From positions 3,906,001-3,970,000 of the forward strand of contig BSBM01000637.1 in assembly GCA_027924585.1 (NCBI GenBank): DNA of 64,000 nucleotides, read 5' to 3'. Below, piece after piece: positions 45,287 to 55,420 of this stretch (position 1 is the stretch's first letter; the number at the start of each line of letters is the position of its first letter). The translations under genes and the position numbers were made by a program. Below the pieces are notes generated by a model that did no database searches, was not told the origin of the DNA, and was given only the letters and a program-made list of their open reading frames with translations. Source of the DNA: Larix kaempferi. Taxonomy: Eukaryota; Streptophyta; Pinopsida; Pinales; Pinaceae.

Positions 45287-46859
45287 CCGGGATAGTCTGA
45301 TCGTCGGAAGTGTCAGGGGTGACTTGAGATTCTGCTGCCAATGCTCTAAAAATAGAAAAGAGTTCATCGTTTGTGAGTGCATCTGCCGGATTTGATGGCG
45401 GTGGATTTTGTGGAGGCTGGTAAGGTCTCCTAAACAGTGGCCTTACAAAACCTTTGTTCTGATTCTGATTATCATTAGTGTTCCTCTTCAAATCCACCAT
45501 CTCATTTGACATCTTCTGAAGGAATTTTTTTATGTCAGACATATCAAATGGATCCTTGTTCTGAATTGTGGGTTTAGGGACATCCTCAATTTTCTTCCTG
45601 GAAGTTGAATGTTGTCCTTCTGAAGATTCAGGGCTGTCTTCCAAACAAAAGATGTCCTTCTCAACTTGGATTGCTTCATCAAATGCTTCCAGTAAAGTAC
45701 CCTTCTGTGCCCTTTTGACCCATATTGCAATAGGGGGAGGCCGACCCTTTTCAAAATAAGCCACCAACAATTCTTCAGCAGGAAGAAGATTGGTAGGAAT
45801 TCTGTTTTTGAGATATGAAAACCTTTTATTAAAGTCTTTTACCCTTTCTTTTCCTTTGGTTTTCATGGAGGATAACTCTAAGACAAGATCTTGCATTGTT
45901 TTGTCATCCTTGAATTTCTGAGTAAAATGTTTCTCAAATTCATCCCAGGAAGTTATAGATTGGGGCGGTAAAGCAAAATACCAAGTGGCTGCTCTACCCT
46001 CAAAGGTGTATGGAGAGAGTCTGCATACTACATCCTTGTGTACCACGCTTCTAAGCCTAATTGCCTGCATGAAAGTTTTTATATGATCCAACGCAGGTGT
46101 CTTATCATCAGGGTTGTATTTAGGCAGCCATTTCTCAGGATTCTTTGGTAATCTATGTTGATCACCTAATATGAAAACTGCACCTTGGTCAAGCCAAGGT
46201 CTGTTTTGACCTTCTCCAGCCATTGGAGGTTCTTGTTCTTCCTCTTCAGATGATGAACTAGAATAATTCTCTTCATCTGAGGAAGATGATGAAGATGAAG
46301 GAGGGGACGGTGGTGGACCACCGGCTCCAAGATTTGGTTGACCTTGTGTTCCTATGAGAGTGGCCTCACGGTTATATTCAGGAGAATCTGGTTGATTGAC
46401 TAGGTCTTGCTTTTCAGATTGTTGATCAGTTGTATGTTGATCCTCTGTGTTAAAACTATTGGTATGCTGAACCTGTGGATCACTGATCTGTGAGGTGGGA
46501 ACTTGCTGGTCTTCCTGACCACTAGCCTGAAAAATACCTTCTAAGCTTAAAGCTTCCAGGCCGCGTCTTCTTTTATCGGCAAGTCATTGTTCTGCTCTTA
46601 AAACCCTATTGGCAGATGTTTTCAATATCTGCTCTAACGAAATGGGTCCCCTTGTAGGTGACGTGAAAATGATATCTCCTCTGTTCTCTTATTGTGTCAC
46701 AGGTGTGATAGGTATAACTACAGGTTGTGTGGATGTGATAGGGAGAATTGTAGGTTGTGTATTAGTTGGTTGTTCAGATGTTGAAGCCCTAGTCTGGCTT
46801 TGGGTTTGAACCGTTGAAGTACTGACTGGAGGAGGTTTATTAGTAGTCTGCTTAGGCAT
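45287..46859 (-). pseudogene. Gypsy gag, right copy (N-terminus and capsid)
   Basis: An ATG at 46859 (MPKQTTNKPPPVST) opens a polar, Thr/Pro/Gln-rich N-terminus with two in-frame stops (near 46690 and 46585). An acidic Ser/Glu cluster near 46250-46300 follows. The frame is then open from 46223 through AGEGQNRPWLDQGAVF, the capsid (PEKWLPKYNPDDK, TWYFALPPQSI), and a Pro/Asn-rich tail. It ends abruptly at 45287, against the LTR of Tat element C. The stretch 45287-46139 repeats 38132-38984 almost exactly. Confidence 0.8.
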
Positions 46860-47985
46860 GTTTTACTAGTGTCCCTCCTTCTGGAGCCATTTTTTTATGC
46901 CTCGGGGGTGCAGGGTAAGTGCAAAGTGCTGGAATGGGTTCCAAGGCACACAATAGGGGATGAAAACTCAGTCAAAGGCTTCAAAAGACCCTGCGCAAGG
47001 GCAATTATATCCTCGAGCTGTTTGGTGTGGTGATCACCCATAGATATTTGGCCTCCGTTGGCACTCTATGAGTAAAGGATTTGATCTCAAAAGATCAGTT
47101 TTCCTATAACAGAAAACAAAGTATGAAAGCTGGTTAACGAACCTATCTTAACCTACCAAAAGAAAGAAGCTATGCTAAGTCAGATCTAACCTAAAAGGAG
47201 AAGTTGATGTTGTGTAGATCAAAGTTGAAGTGTGATGAACAAGTAGTTAAGTAACTTAAACAGAAATGTCTTTGGGTTCTTCACTCGTTAATTTAAAGTT
47301 TTATCATTTAATGAAAATTAAGTGACAATTCTTCAAAGTGTTTAAGCCTATTCAAATATCTGATCTATAATCATTGTGTTAATTGAAAAATTAACATTTG
47401 ATTATACATATTTATTTGCATCGAATCATTTGCAGAAATATAAAAATGAAAAAGTTCAATTAAAGAAATTTAATAGAACAATTTTGAGCATAATCTAGAC
47501 ATACAGAGAAATCAATATGAGAGATCTTATGCATTAATGAATGTCCTGCAAAATATTGAACACATATCCGATGACAAATTTGAAACATTAACTCAGCAAT
47601 TCTCAAAGAAATTTGAAGAACAATTGGAGGTGAATTAAAAGATAACTTTCCTGAATAGAGAAATCTTGTACAAAAATTACAATGACTCTGATAAACAGAG
47701 TATCTTAAGTCCAATCTCCTGCTGAATTGCAATTCCAAAATTCCCAACCCCTTACTAAGGGAAACATTCCTCCTTATATACTAAATTTACATAAGAGTTC
47801 CAAAAGGAGAAATTCTACAAAATCGGATCTAACCATCGATCCAAGAAATCTTGCTATTTTTAAGCTTAAAATATTTTCCACCACCTTTCACAAAAGAAAA
47901 GACTTGTTCTTTAATTAGATAAGGTATTGTGGCACCATAAAAATTCAATCATAGATTGTTCACTATCATCGACAGGTGGTGTGGC
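46860..47985. other. Non-coding, AT-rich; probable leader or LTR part of the gypsy copy
   Basis: It lies upstream of the gag start on the minus strand, where a 5' UTR, PBS and LTR would be expected. I could not identify a convincing PBS or LTR edge. Confidence 0.35.
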
Positions 47986-48348
47986 TTACAGATCATTCGC
48001 TATAGGAAATTCGGGGTCAGGGAACCCACTATCAAAAATAGAGAAATCCACTAGAGGATTTAGATCAGGAACGGTAGCCGACACGTCAGGTTCTTCATTG
48101 ATTATGAAGTCTTGTATAACATCAGTATCGATATCACTTGATCCCTCCAGAATTTCCTTCCTTTGCTCTTCAGGGTTTTGCATGTAGGAAGACAAAGTTT
48201 CAAAGTCTTCTTCACTGCTACCGCTGCTAAGATCAAGAACAACCGCATCAAATGGTGGTGACAACATTTCTTGATACAACAAGGGGTAGAGTTCTTGATT
48301 TTCAACCTGAACATTGGAAAATTCACCATCTGCATGAATATTACTCAT
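47986..48348 (-). CDS. Small acidic ORF upstream of gypsy gag
   Basis: The first ATG in the frame is at 48348 (MSNIHADGEFSNVQ), giving about 120 codons to a stop at 47986. It is strongly acidic (DLSSGSSEEDFETL, DIDTDVIQDF) and Phe/Pro-rich at the end (FSIFDSGFPDPEFP), which resembles an activation-type or disordered region. It lies 1.1 kb upstream of the gag ATG on the same strand. I do not recognise a family, and it may be a leader ORF of the gypsy element or chance. Confidence 0.35.
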   Translation of the reverse strand: MSNIHADGEFSNVQVENQELYPLLYQEMLSPPFDAVVLDLSSGSSEEDFETLSSYMQNPEEQRKEILEGSSDIDTDVIQDFIINEEPDVSATVPDLNPLVDFSIFDSGFPDPEFPIANDL

Positions 48349-48390
48349 TCTGAATGAGTCTTGGATAGTAGGACGCAAAAAACACCACAC

Positions 48391-49739
48391 AAAGTCTTAC
48401 ATCTTCTAGAAGGCAAGGGATGAACTGGATATTTCATGTTAATTGCTATTTAAAGGCCAACAAGTAGGTCGATGATAATCGGGTGGGGAAATCTGCAATG
48501 ATTAAACTTATCCAGTCAATTCATTGTAATTACTTCAATTGTAATGAAAAGAGTCAAGGTATGTGCCGGTCGGATCAAAGCTTGTGCGAAGTACGAGTTC
48601 AATTACTACTCCCATGATTTTGAATTTCCTTTACGATCACATCGTTACAAGCAATATTCCATCAATAATTATGACTGGTAATTAATAATGGAGTCGAAGG
48701 TTATGGTCATAAATTTGATGTGCAAAAAGGTCTCGACTAGGAGTTCCAGTACACGGGCTATCAATTCTTCACACGTAACAAATCCGATCATTAAGAGGTG
48801 GAACAAAAATGACAAGATGTATAAGCTCGAGTCCAGATATGGCGAACTTAAGGCAGAGAGATGGCGTCCATCCAACATGAAGTAATTGGTAGACTTGTAT
48901 TAGTGTCCGCTGTCATGAATTACATAGAAAAATGATAATTTGGCAGAACCAGGTTTCAAAAGACAAGATGGCAAGGCCTGACTTAATTGATTACCCAAAA
49001 TCAACATGACCATGAGATTATAACAGACAGACGACGGAGATTAACTGGAGCGGAATGCGGTATCAAGTTCAAAGAAAAATTCATAAAGTTCTTATTCAAA
49101 GATCCCGCAAGCCGAAACCCGAAAGTACGGATTTGCGGGTTGCGGGTATGCAAAATGGAAGTAAAAAAGGATTTCCGAAAGCCGAATACCGACTATGTGG
49201 GTGGCGGGCTTCGGAAACATTAAAATGTGACATAAAATAACCATCCCAAAATTACGGGTTGCGGGTTTCGAGAGCACACACCAAATAAACAAAAAAAAAA
49301 CATAATCTCGAAATTACGGGTTACGGGTTTCGGGAACACACACCAAATAAATGAAAAAGAACACAATCCCGAAAGCTGAATGCCACCATTGCGGGGTTCG
49401 GGTTTTGGGGTAATTATTTCTCAGTCTTATTACAGAGTGATTCCGCAACCCGCAGCCGTCAGGTTGCGGGTTTCGGATTTACCAAAACCAAAACTAGAAA
49501 AACAATAGTCCCGCAACCCGCACCTGTCGTGTTGCGAGTTTCGGGTTTTCCAAATGTCGAGTTTTGGGATGATGATAACAGTTAACAAAATACCCAAAAT
49601 TTTGGCTCTTTTCAGACCGAAACACTTTGGAAGAAATAATCAAACCCTTACAAACAAGCAGACCAAAAGCATGGGTGAAGAATTTTAGGGATAAAATCAA
49701 AATCTAAAAATTTTCAAGATTACTCACCCAATCACCTTA
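48391..49739. other. Non-coding stretch with CGGGTTGCGGGTTTCGG words
   Basis: No domain recognised. Between about 49080 and 49560, words such as GGGTTGCGGGTTTCGGG and its complement CCCGCAACCCGCA recur in a loose, interspersed way on both strands. The remainder is AT-rich. Confidence 0.4.
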
Positions 49740-50466
49740 GCATTTATTAAAATTGGGTGGTCCTGTGCTTAGCTAAGCATGGGATCTGTTGTGGCCACAA
49801 CAGGTCCTTGATGTACCTGACGAACATGAGATCAGATATTTGCTTTGCGATGAACACATTGAGCCAGTTCCTGACAAATCCGAGGAGTCTTCACCTGGTT
49901 GCTGTAAAGCATATTCTGAGGTACCTGAAGGGTACAGTTGATTATGGGCTCAAGTATGATGCGAATCAAAATTTTAACCTCCAGGGTTATGTTGATTTAG
50001 ATTGGGTAGACAATGCTGCAGATAGGAAGAGCACTTCTAGGTGCTGCTTCATTATGGGATCAGGTGTGATATCTTGGTTTAGCCGGAAGTAGTCCTGCAT
50101 AGCACTGAGTACAGCCGAGGCATAGTATGTTGCAGCATGTTCGGCTAGCTGTGAGGTAATATGGCTCCAGAAGCTACTGTCTGAGTTATTTGATCTCCCA
50201 CTAGAGGCTACTGGTATCTTTTGTGACAACCAAAGTTATGTGAAGCTGTCTGAGAATCCGGTGTTCCACGACAGGTCGAAACACATTGAGATTAAATATC
50301 ACTATATCAGGGATATGCTGTAGAGAGGAGCAGCGAAGCTCCTGTATGTTGCGATAGATGAGCAGGTTGTAGATGTGTTGACGAAGCCACTAGCTAGAGT
50401 GAAGTTCGAGTACTTCAGAGAGAGGCTTGGTGTTCTTCAGATTGAAGACACTTCAAGGAAGAAGTG
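49740..50466 (+). pseudogene. Copia RT end and RNase H, 5'-truncated copy
   Basis: Starts within the RT tail (SLMYLTNMRSDICFAMNTL) and runs to the RNase H end (ADVLTKPLARVKFEYF-like), stopping before 50467. In-frame TAGs occur after SWFSRK (50090) and in the AEAEYV motif (about 50123). It is the plus-strand counterpart of 35295-36056 and its 3' LTR is at 51949. Everything 5' of it is lost. Confidence 0.85.
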
Positions 50467-51948
50467 ATGGACACATTTGCAGGATCCATTCCAAGCATGG
50501 TGAGAGGAGGATACTTCCCATGGATGTGGATGTAAGTGTTGGATGATGAGCATCAGGACGATGCTCCACTTACTGCTCTGTATATGCATCAGGTGGATGC
50601 TGGAGATGATTAGTTGGATCATTTATATGTATATGTATGTATGCATTATGTTGGATGCTAGATATGATCAGTTGGATCATTTATATGTATATGTATGTAT
50701 GCATTATGTTGGATGCTGGATATGATCAGTTGGATCATTTATATATATGTATGTATGCATCATGTTGGATGCTAGATATGATCAGTTGGATCATGTGTAT
50801 GTATCTGTAGATGTATTAGGTGGACACATTGTATGATCAGGTAGATCATGTATGTTGATATGTATCAGGTATGATCAAGTGGATCACGTATTTGTATGTG
50901 TATCAGGTGGATACATTGTATGATCAGGTAGATCATGTATGATGATATGTATTAGGCAGATACTATGTATGCATCAGGTGGATGCATTGTATGATCAGGA
51001 TGATCATGGATGACAAGCTTCAGGATGTTGCTCCAGATATGCATCAGGACAATGCAGTGATGAGTATTAGGATGATACTCTAGATGATATGCATCAGGAT
51101 GATGCTATGATGATGATGATCAGGATGATCATATGTATCAGGTGGATACATTACATAATCAGGTGGATTATGTGTGATGAGTTCTGAAGACACGGATGCA
51201 CAGTGCCTTTTCGACATGGTGGTAGATGTGTTCTCCCATGTGCGTTGATGTAAGTGCAGAGCCTTTTCGACATGGTGGAAAATGTGTTCTCCCATGTGTG
51301 TTGATGTAAGTGCAGAGCCTTTCCGACATGGTGGTAGATGTGTTCTCCCATGTGCGTTGATGTAAGTGCAGAGCCTTTTCGACATGGTGGTAGATGTGTT
51401 CTCCCATGTGCATTGATGTAAGTGCAGAGCCTTTCTGACATGGTGGCAGATTTTTTCTCCCATGTGTGTTGATGTGAGTGTTGAGCCCTTCCCGGATGGT
51501 CAGAGGGAAGTCCTTCCATGTCGGTGAGTGTAAGTGCTGTGTTGTGTGCATTTGGACTGTGCTTTGTGGACGATGATCAATATGATTATGAGTATCAGGA
51601 TGATACTCCATGGTCATGGATAGGTTGTGTAGTTACATGTAAAAGATCCTGGGAGATCCGATAGGTTGAGCAATATGCTCGTAATCAGTCCTGGGATGCT
51701 CTTTCGAGGTTTTGTTGATGCATGTAATCAGTCCTGAGGATTCCACAGTATGACCAGTGATGATGAAGACCTGCAGGTGGTGCGCCTACATCCAGTATGA
51801 AAAAGGACTGGCTCTGTAGAACTTCCTATGATGAGTAGATTCAAAGATTGATTGAGATAGCAGCAGCAGTGACGATGATGATGATCCAGAGAAGAATACT
51901 TGTGCTACAAGACCTGTGTCGAGAAATACCTTCCTAGTTAAGAGGGAG
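50467..51948 (+). repeat. Copia 3' tail with 58-bp and 56-bp tandem repeats
   Basis: A unit containing TTGGATCATTTATATGTATA recurs near 50614, 50672, 50730 and 50785 (58-bp period). Variable TGATCAGG(T/A)(G/T)GATCAT words follow. A 56-bp unit with CGACATGGTGGTAGATGTG recurs near 51212, 51268, 51324, 51380 and 51436. The PPT AGTTAAGAGGGAG ends at 51948. The overlapping 120-150-aa antisense ORFs (HMGEHIYHHV repeats) are readings of the 56-bp unit. Confidence 0.85.
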
Positions 51949-52585
51949 TGTTGATGTATATGTAACTTTGGAATGTATTTCACATATATGTATATTGTAT
52001 TCCTATAGAGATGTTATTATTCCTCTATAAGGAAGTGCCGTCATTTATATTGTAAGTGTCGTAACTTATACTTGAAGGGTTATTAGACCACCCTATTGGG
52101 GGTCGACCATGTGGGTCAAAGGGTTATTATAACACCCTATTGGGGGTCGGCCATGTGGGTCAAAGGGTTATTAGACCACGCTATTGGGGGTCGGCCCAGT
52201 CAGCATTGTGTTATGTGGTTAAGTTCAGGCCGACCTAGTAAAGGTTATTAGGAAAGTCAAGTCAAGTATAAATAGAGTGTGGGAGGAACTCTATTTGATC
52301 ATTCTATTCTCACACACACTCTTTGGAGAGTGGTGCACTTGTGGAGGAGGAGAAGCTGCTACTAGGAGATGTCTATCTCTTATGCTTGGATTGTATCATT
52401 GCTCTATCTATCTCTAAGGAAGTTATTCAGGTTTTTCATCTTTATGGTTTTCCCCAAGTAAACTCTGTGTCTCTTGTGTGCTTGCATTATTGTGTCCATG
52501 ATTGATATGCTGTAGATATGCTGTACATGTTGTTCTCTTAGTTAAGATCCTAGATCAGATTGAAGTAAATTCTGAAAAACTAACA
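51949..52585 (+). repeat. Copia 3' LTR (truncated copy's)
   Basis: Starts TGTTGATGTATATGTAAC, ends CTGAAAAACTAACA, 637 bp. TATAAATA is at 52267-52274, followed by a 9-bp inverted repeat (52270-52278 with 52288-52296). It has two to three copies of a 44-bp block around TATTGGGGGTCGGCCATG. Immediately right is ATG at 52586, in frame with the coiled-coil pseudogene. Confidence 0.9.
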
Positions 52586-54717
52586 ATGCCCATCATAGAA
52601 GAGTTTGGAGATTACTACTACTCCACTGAGGGCACCTAGATCCAAATGAGTGGAGGATCCCAAGCTCCCTTTTTGTTTCCCCGGTATGTTACAGATTTTG
52701 TGGTGCAGAAGGAATCCTTAAGGAAACACTTCGGCATTGGTGGAATCAACAAGATCCTCACAGAAAGGAAGAAAGGTATATATCCACCAATGCCCTTCAC
52801 CATCGGTGCATACACCCTCCTAAGGGCACGAGATGGTGAAAACTTTGCTCAGGGCTTGGAGATTTTTCATTTTGGAACAAAGCCTTTTAGGAGACATGAT
52901 CCTAGTGGCAAGGTTGCTAAACATTGCCTTGATTTCAATACTTCTTATGAGTATACACATCTTGTGGACTTAGATGAAAAAATTTTCCGAAGTGCCAGGA
53001 ACTTAACGGAATTGGGAAAATGCTACCGCAAGAAAAGCGGTAAAGGTTCCAATCCTAAGCCTGTTGGGTTGATCCAAAGGGAGAAAGAGGAAGCAACATC
53101 TCAATCAGTTGATTCAATGAAGAAAGCACAAGAAGAAGAAGAAATACTCAAAAGGGAGCAGGAAGCCAAGCAACAATAAGATGCAGAAGCTGCTAAAGCT
53201 CAACAAAAACAAGAAGCATTGAGAGTAGAGAACGAAAGGTTTCAAGTAGCAGGAGCTACCAGATTGCAGAAAGAGGAGACTGAAAAAATCAAGCAAGAAG
53301 AATCTGAAAGTTCGAGGGAGATGAGGGAAACAGCTGATAGGGAGGTAGCAGAGCTAGCCGAGCTAGCAGAAAAGCTCACAAGAGAAGAAGAAGAGGCCAA
53401 AAGGGCTACAGAACAATCCCCGACTAGTCCACACACCACAGACACGGATCTTTCAACAAGGAACCAACCAGGGATAGCTAGTGAAGGGATTGTTGCTACT
53501 GAAGAGGTAGCACTCACTCCATACAACCCTTCAAAATGGCACCAAGTGGCTAACCTGGATTCCGTCTCTTACAACAGCAAGAGGAAGGTAATTGTTGGAA
53601 TATCATAAAATAGAATGAGGACTAAAGAGGGTCGATTAGAGATCATAGTAACATAAACCCCACTCTTCGAGGAAACTGATAGTGACCCCGTGTTTATAGC
53701 AGAGTGAAGTGTTGCCTCAGCTCAAGCCAACAAACATAATGTTTCCCGTCTAGTTGAATATGTCAAGAAATACAGAGAGCTATGTTTCAAAATAAAAGCT
53801 GATAGGAGGAAGGAGGTATTAGAAGCAAATGAATTGAAAAGGAAGTATAAAGAGCTTGCGGAAGAGAAGGAAGGAACAACTTTGAAAATCCGGCAGCTCG
53901 AAAATGAAAAGAATACACTAGAAATGCAGTTGGCAATCTCAAAATATGAGAAAAAGGACTTGAAGGTTCACATAACAGAATTGGAGAATCATGAGGCCAG
54001 CAATGTTCAGCAAATTGATTTCTTCAAGCCTCAGTTTGAAAGGATAATGCAAGAAAAGGAAATTCTGCTGGAATAGCTCAAGGAGGCAAATGAAAAGAAA
54101 GAGGATCTAGACACATTCTACAAGCAAGCCTGTGACGTGCAAGAAAAGGTCCATCAGTCACTAGTGTTGATATCATAAGAGGTATGCAGGATTAAAGGAA
54201 TGATAACCAAGATGACATCCATTGAAGCTGAAGCGCTTAAAATAAAAGACAAGTATGTGCAACACGTGGTATAAATTAAGGAGCAATTTGAGTGGAGGAA
54301 GGGAAAATCCAATTTTCCCTCAAACCTGCTTGCTACAACCATCAAGGAATTTGACATGGACACAGGAGTCCTCGAGTTTCACAGAGATTGTGGTAACAAA
54401 TTAATTTTGGAGATCTGGAAGACCATCAAAAAATGCCACATTGTCTACTCCAAAATCTGGGAAACCCATGAGAAGTGTCACATGGCATTACCTCAGACAA
54501 TTTAAGAGTTCCCTGAGAAAGAACAATGCATGGTGGAATTGCAGGGTAACTTGAATGTAGAATTGGGTTATCTAAAGAAAATAGAAGCTATAACCATGGA
54601 GGACCACCACCAATTCATTTCTCATGCTGCTGTCCACGCTTATTTCCTTGATGGGGTTGCTCAAGCAGTTATAGTAGGGGCAGAAAATGTCAAATCGGAT
54701 TTGCACAAGCATGAGAT
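52586..54717 (+). pseudogene. Coiled-coil protein gene of unknown function, main part
   Basis: A single frame of about 710 codons without a frameshift, with nine stops: TAG 52637 and 54074; TAA 53177, 53606, 53654, about 54175, 54271 and 54502; TGA about 53705. Residues 1-170 are globular-looking (FPRYVTDFVVQKESLRKHFG, then YPPMPFTIGAYTLLRARDGE). From about 180 to 540 there is Glu/Lys/Gln-rich heptad sequence. It then has a tail with AVHAYFLDGVAQAVIVGAEN. The layout, domain then long coiled coil, recalls the extra ORF at 18873-21530, though I see no sequence match. It could be an extra ORF of another retroelement or a host gene copy. It is cut at 54718 by a copia LTR and a related end is at 61707-61968. 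Confidence 0.6.
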
Positions 54718-55408
54718 TGTTGATGTATATGCAACTTCAGAATGTATTTCACCCATGTATTTCATATATGTACTTTATACTCCTATAGAGATGGTATTAT
54801 TCCTCTATATGGAAGTGTTTGTATTCCTATAGAGATGTTATTATTCCTCTATACGGAAGTGTTGTCATTTATATTGTAAGTGTCGTAACTTATACTTGAT
54901 GGGTTGTTAGACCACCTTGTTGGGGTCGGCCCTGTATAAGTCATGTGGGTCGAAGGGTTATTAGACCACCCTATTGGGGGTCGGCCATGTGGGTCAAAGG
55001 GTTATTAGACCACCAAGTGTGGGGTTGGCCCAGATTAAGTTAACCATGGGTTAAGCTAGACATGTAGGCCCCATTAGTTTATTGGGAAGGACAGAACAAG
55101 TATAAATAGAGATCGGGAGATCTCTATTTGGTCATTCATTTCACACACTTCTCTCATTCGGAAAGTGGCGCACTTATGAGGAGGAGGCTCTACTGCTAGG
55201 AGAAGACTATCTCTTGTATTTTGGTTGTATCATTGCTCTATCTATCTCTGAGAAATTTATTGGGGTTTTTCACCTTTATGGTTTTCCCCAAGTAAACTCT
55301 GTGTCTCTTGTGTACTTGCATTATTGTGTCCATGATTGATATGCTGTACATGTTGTTCTCTCAGTTAGGATCCTAGATTAGATTGAAGTAAATTCTGAAA
55401 ATTTAACA
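54718..55408 (+). repeat. Copia 5' LTR (copy c)
   Basis: 691 bp, TGTTGATGTATATGCAAC...AAATTTAACA. TATAAATA is at 55101-55108. A perfect 11-bp inverted repeat with a GGGA loop (55104-55114 with 55119-55129) overlaps the TATA box. Compared with 51949-52585 it has an extra copy of a roughly 45-bp block (TTCCTATAGAGATG...CGGAAGTGT). Confidence 0.95.
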
Positions 55409-55420
55409 TGGTATCAGAGC
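55409..55420 (+). promoter_or_regulatory. Primer-binding site, tRNA-iMet type
   Basis: TGGTATCAGAGC immediately follows the LTR end. This is the classic plant Ty1/copia PBS complementary to initiator tRNA-Met. Confidence 0.97.

Noticed and set aside
51080-51617. Three overlapping minus-strand ORFs of 122-149 aa with HMGEHIYHHV repeats
   Set aside because: They are all frames of the same 56-bp tandem repeat in a copia 3' tail. A repeat length of 56 is not a multiple of three, so frames cycle and no protein family is recognisable.
52586-54717. Alternative genetic code with TAA and TAG read as Gln
   Set aside because: Most stops are one change from Gln codons, but TGA stops also occur, the young element uses normal stops and long open frames, and C-to-T decay in methylated repeats explains the pattern.
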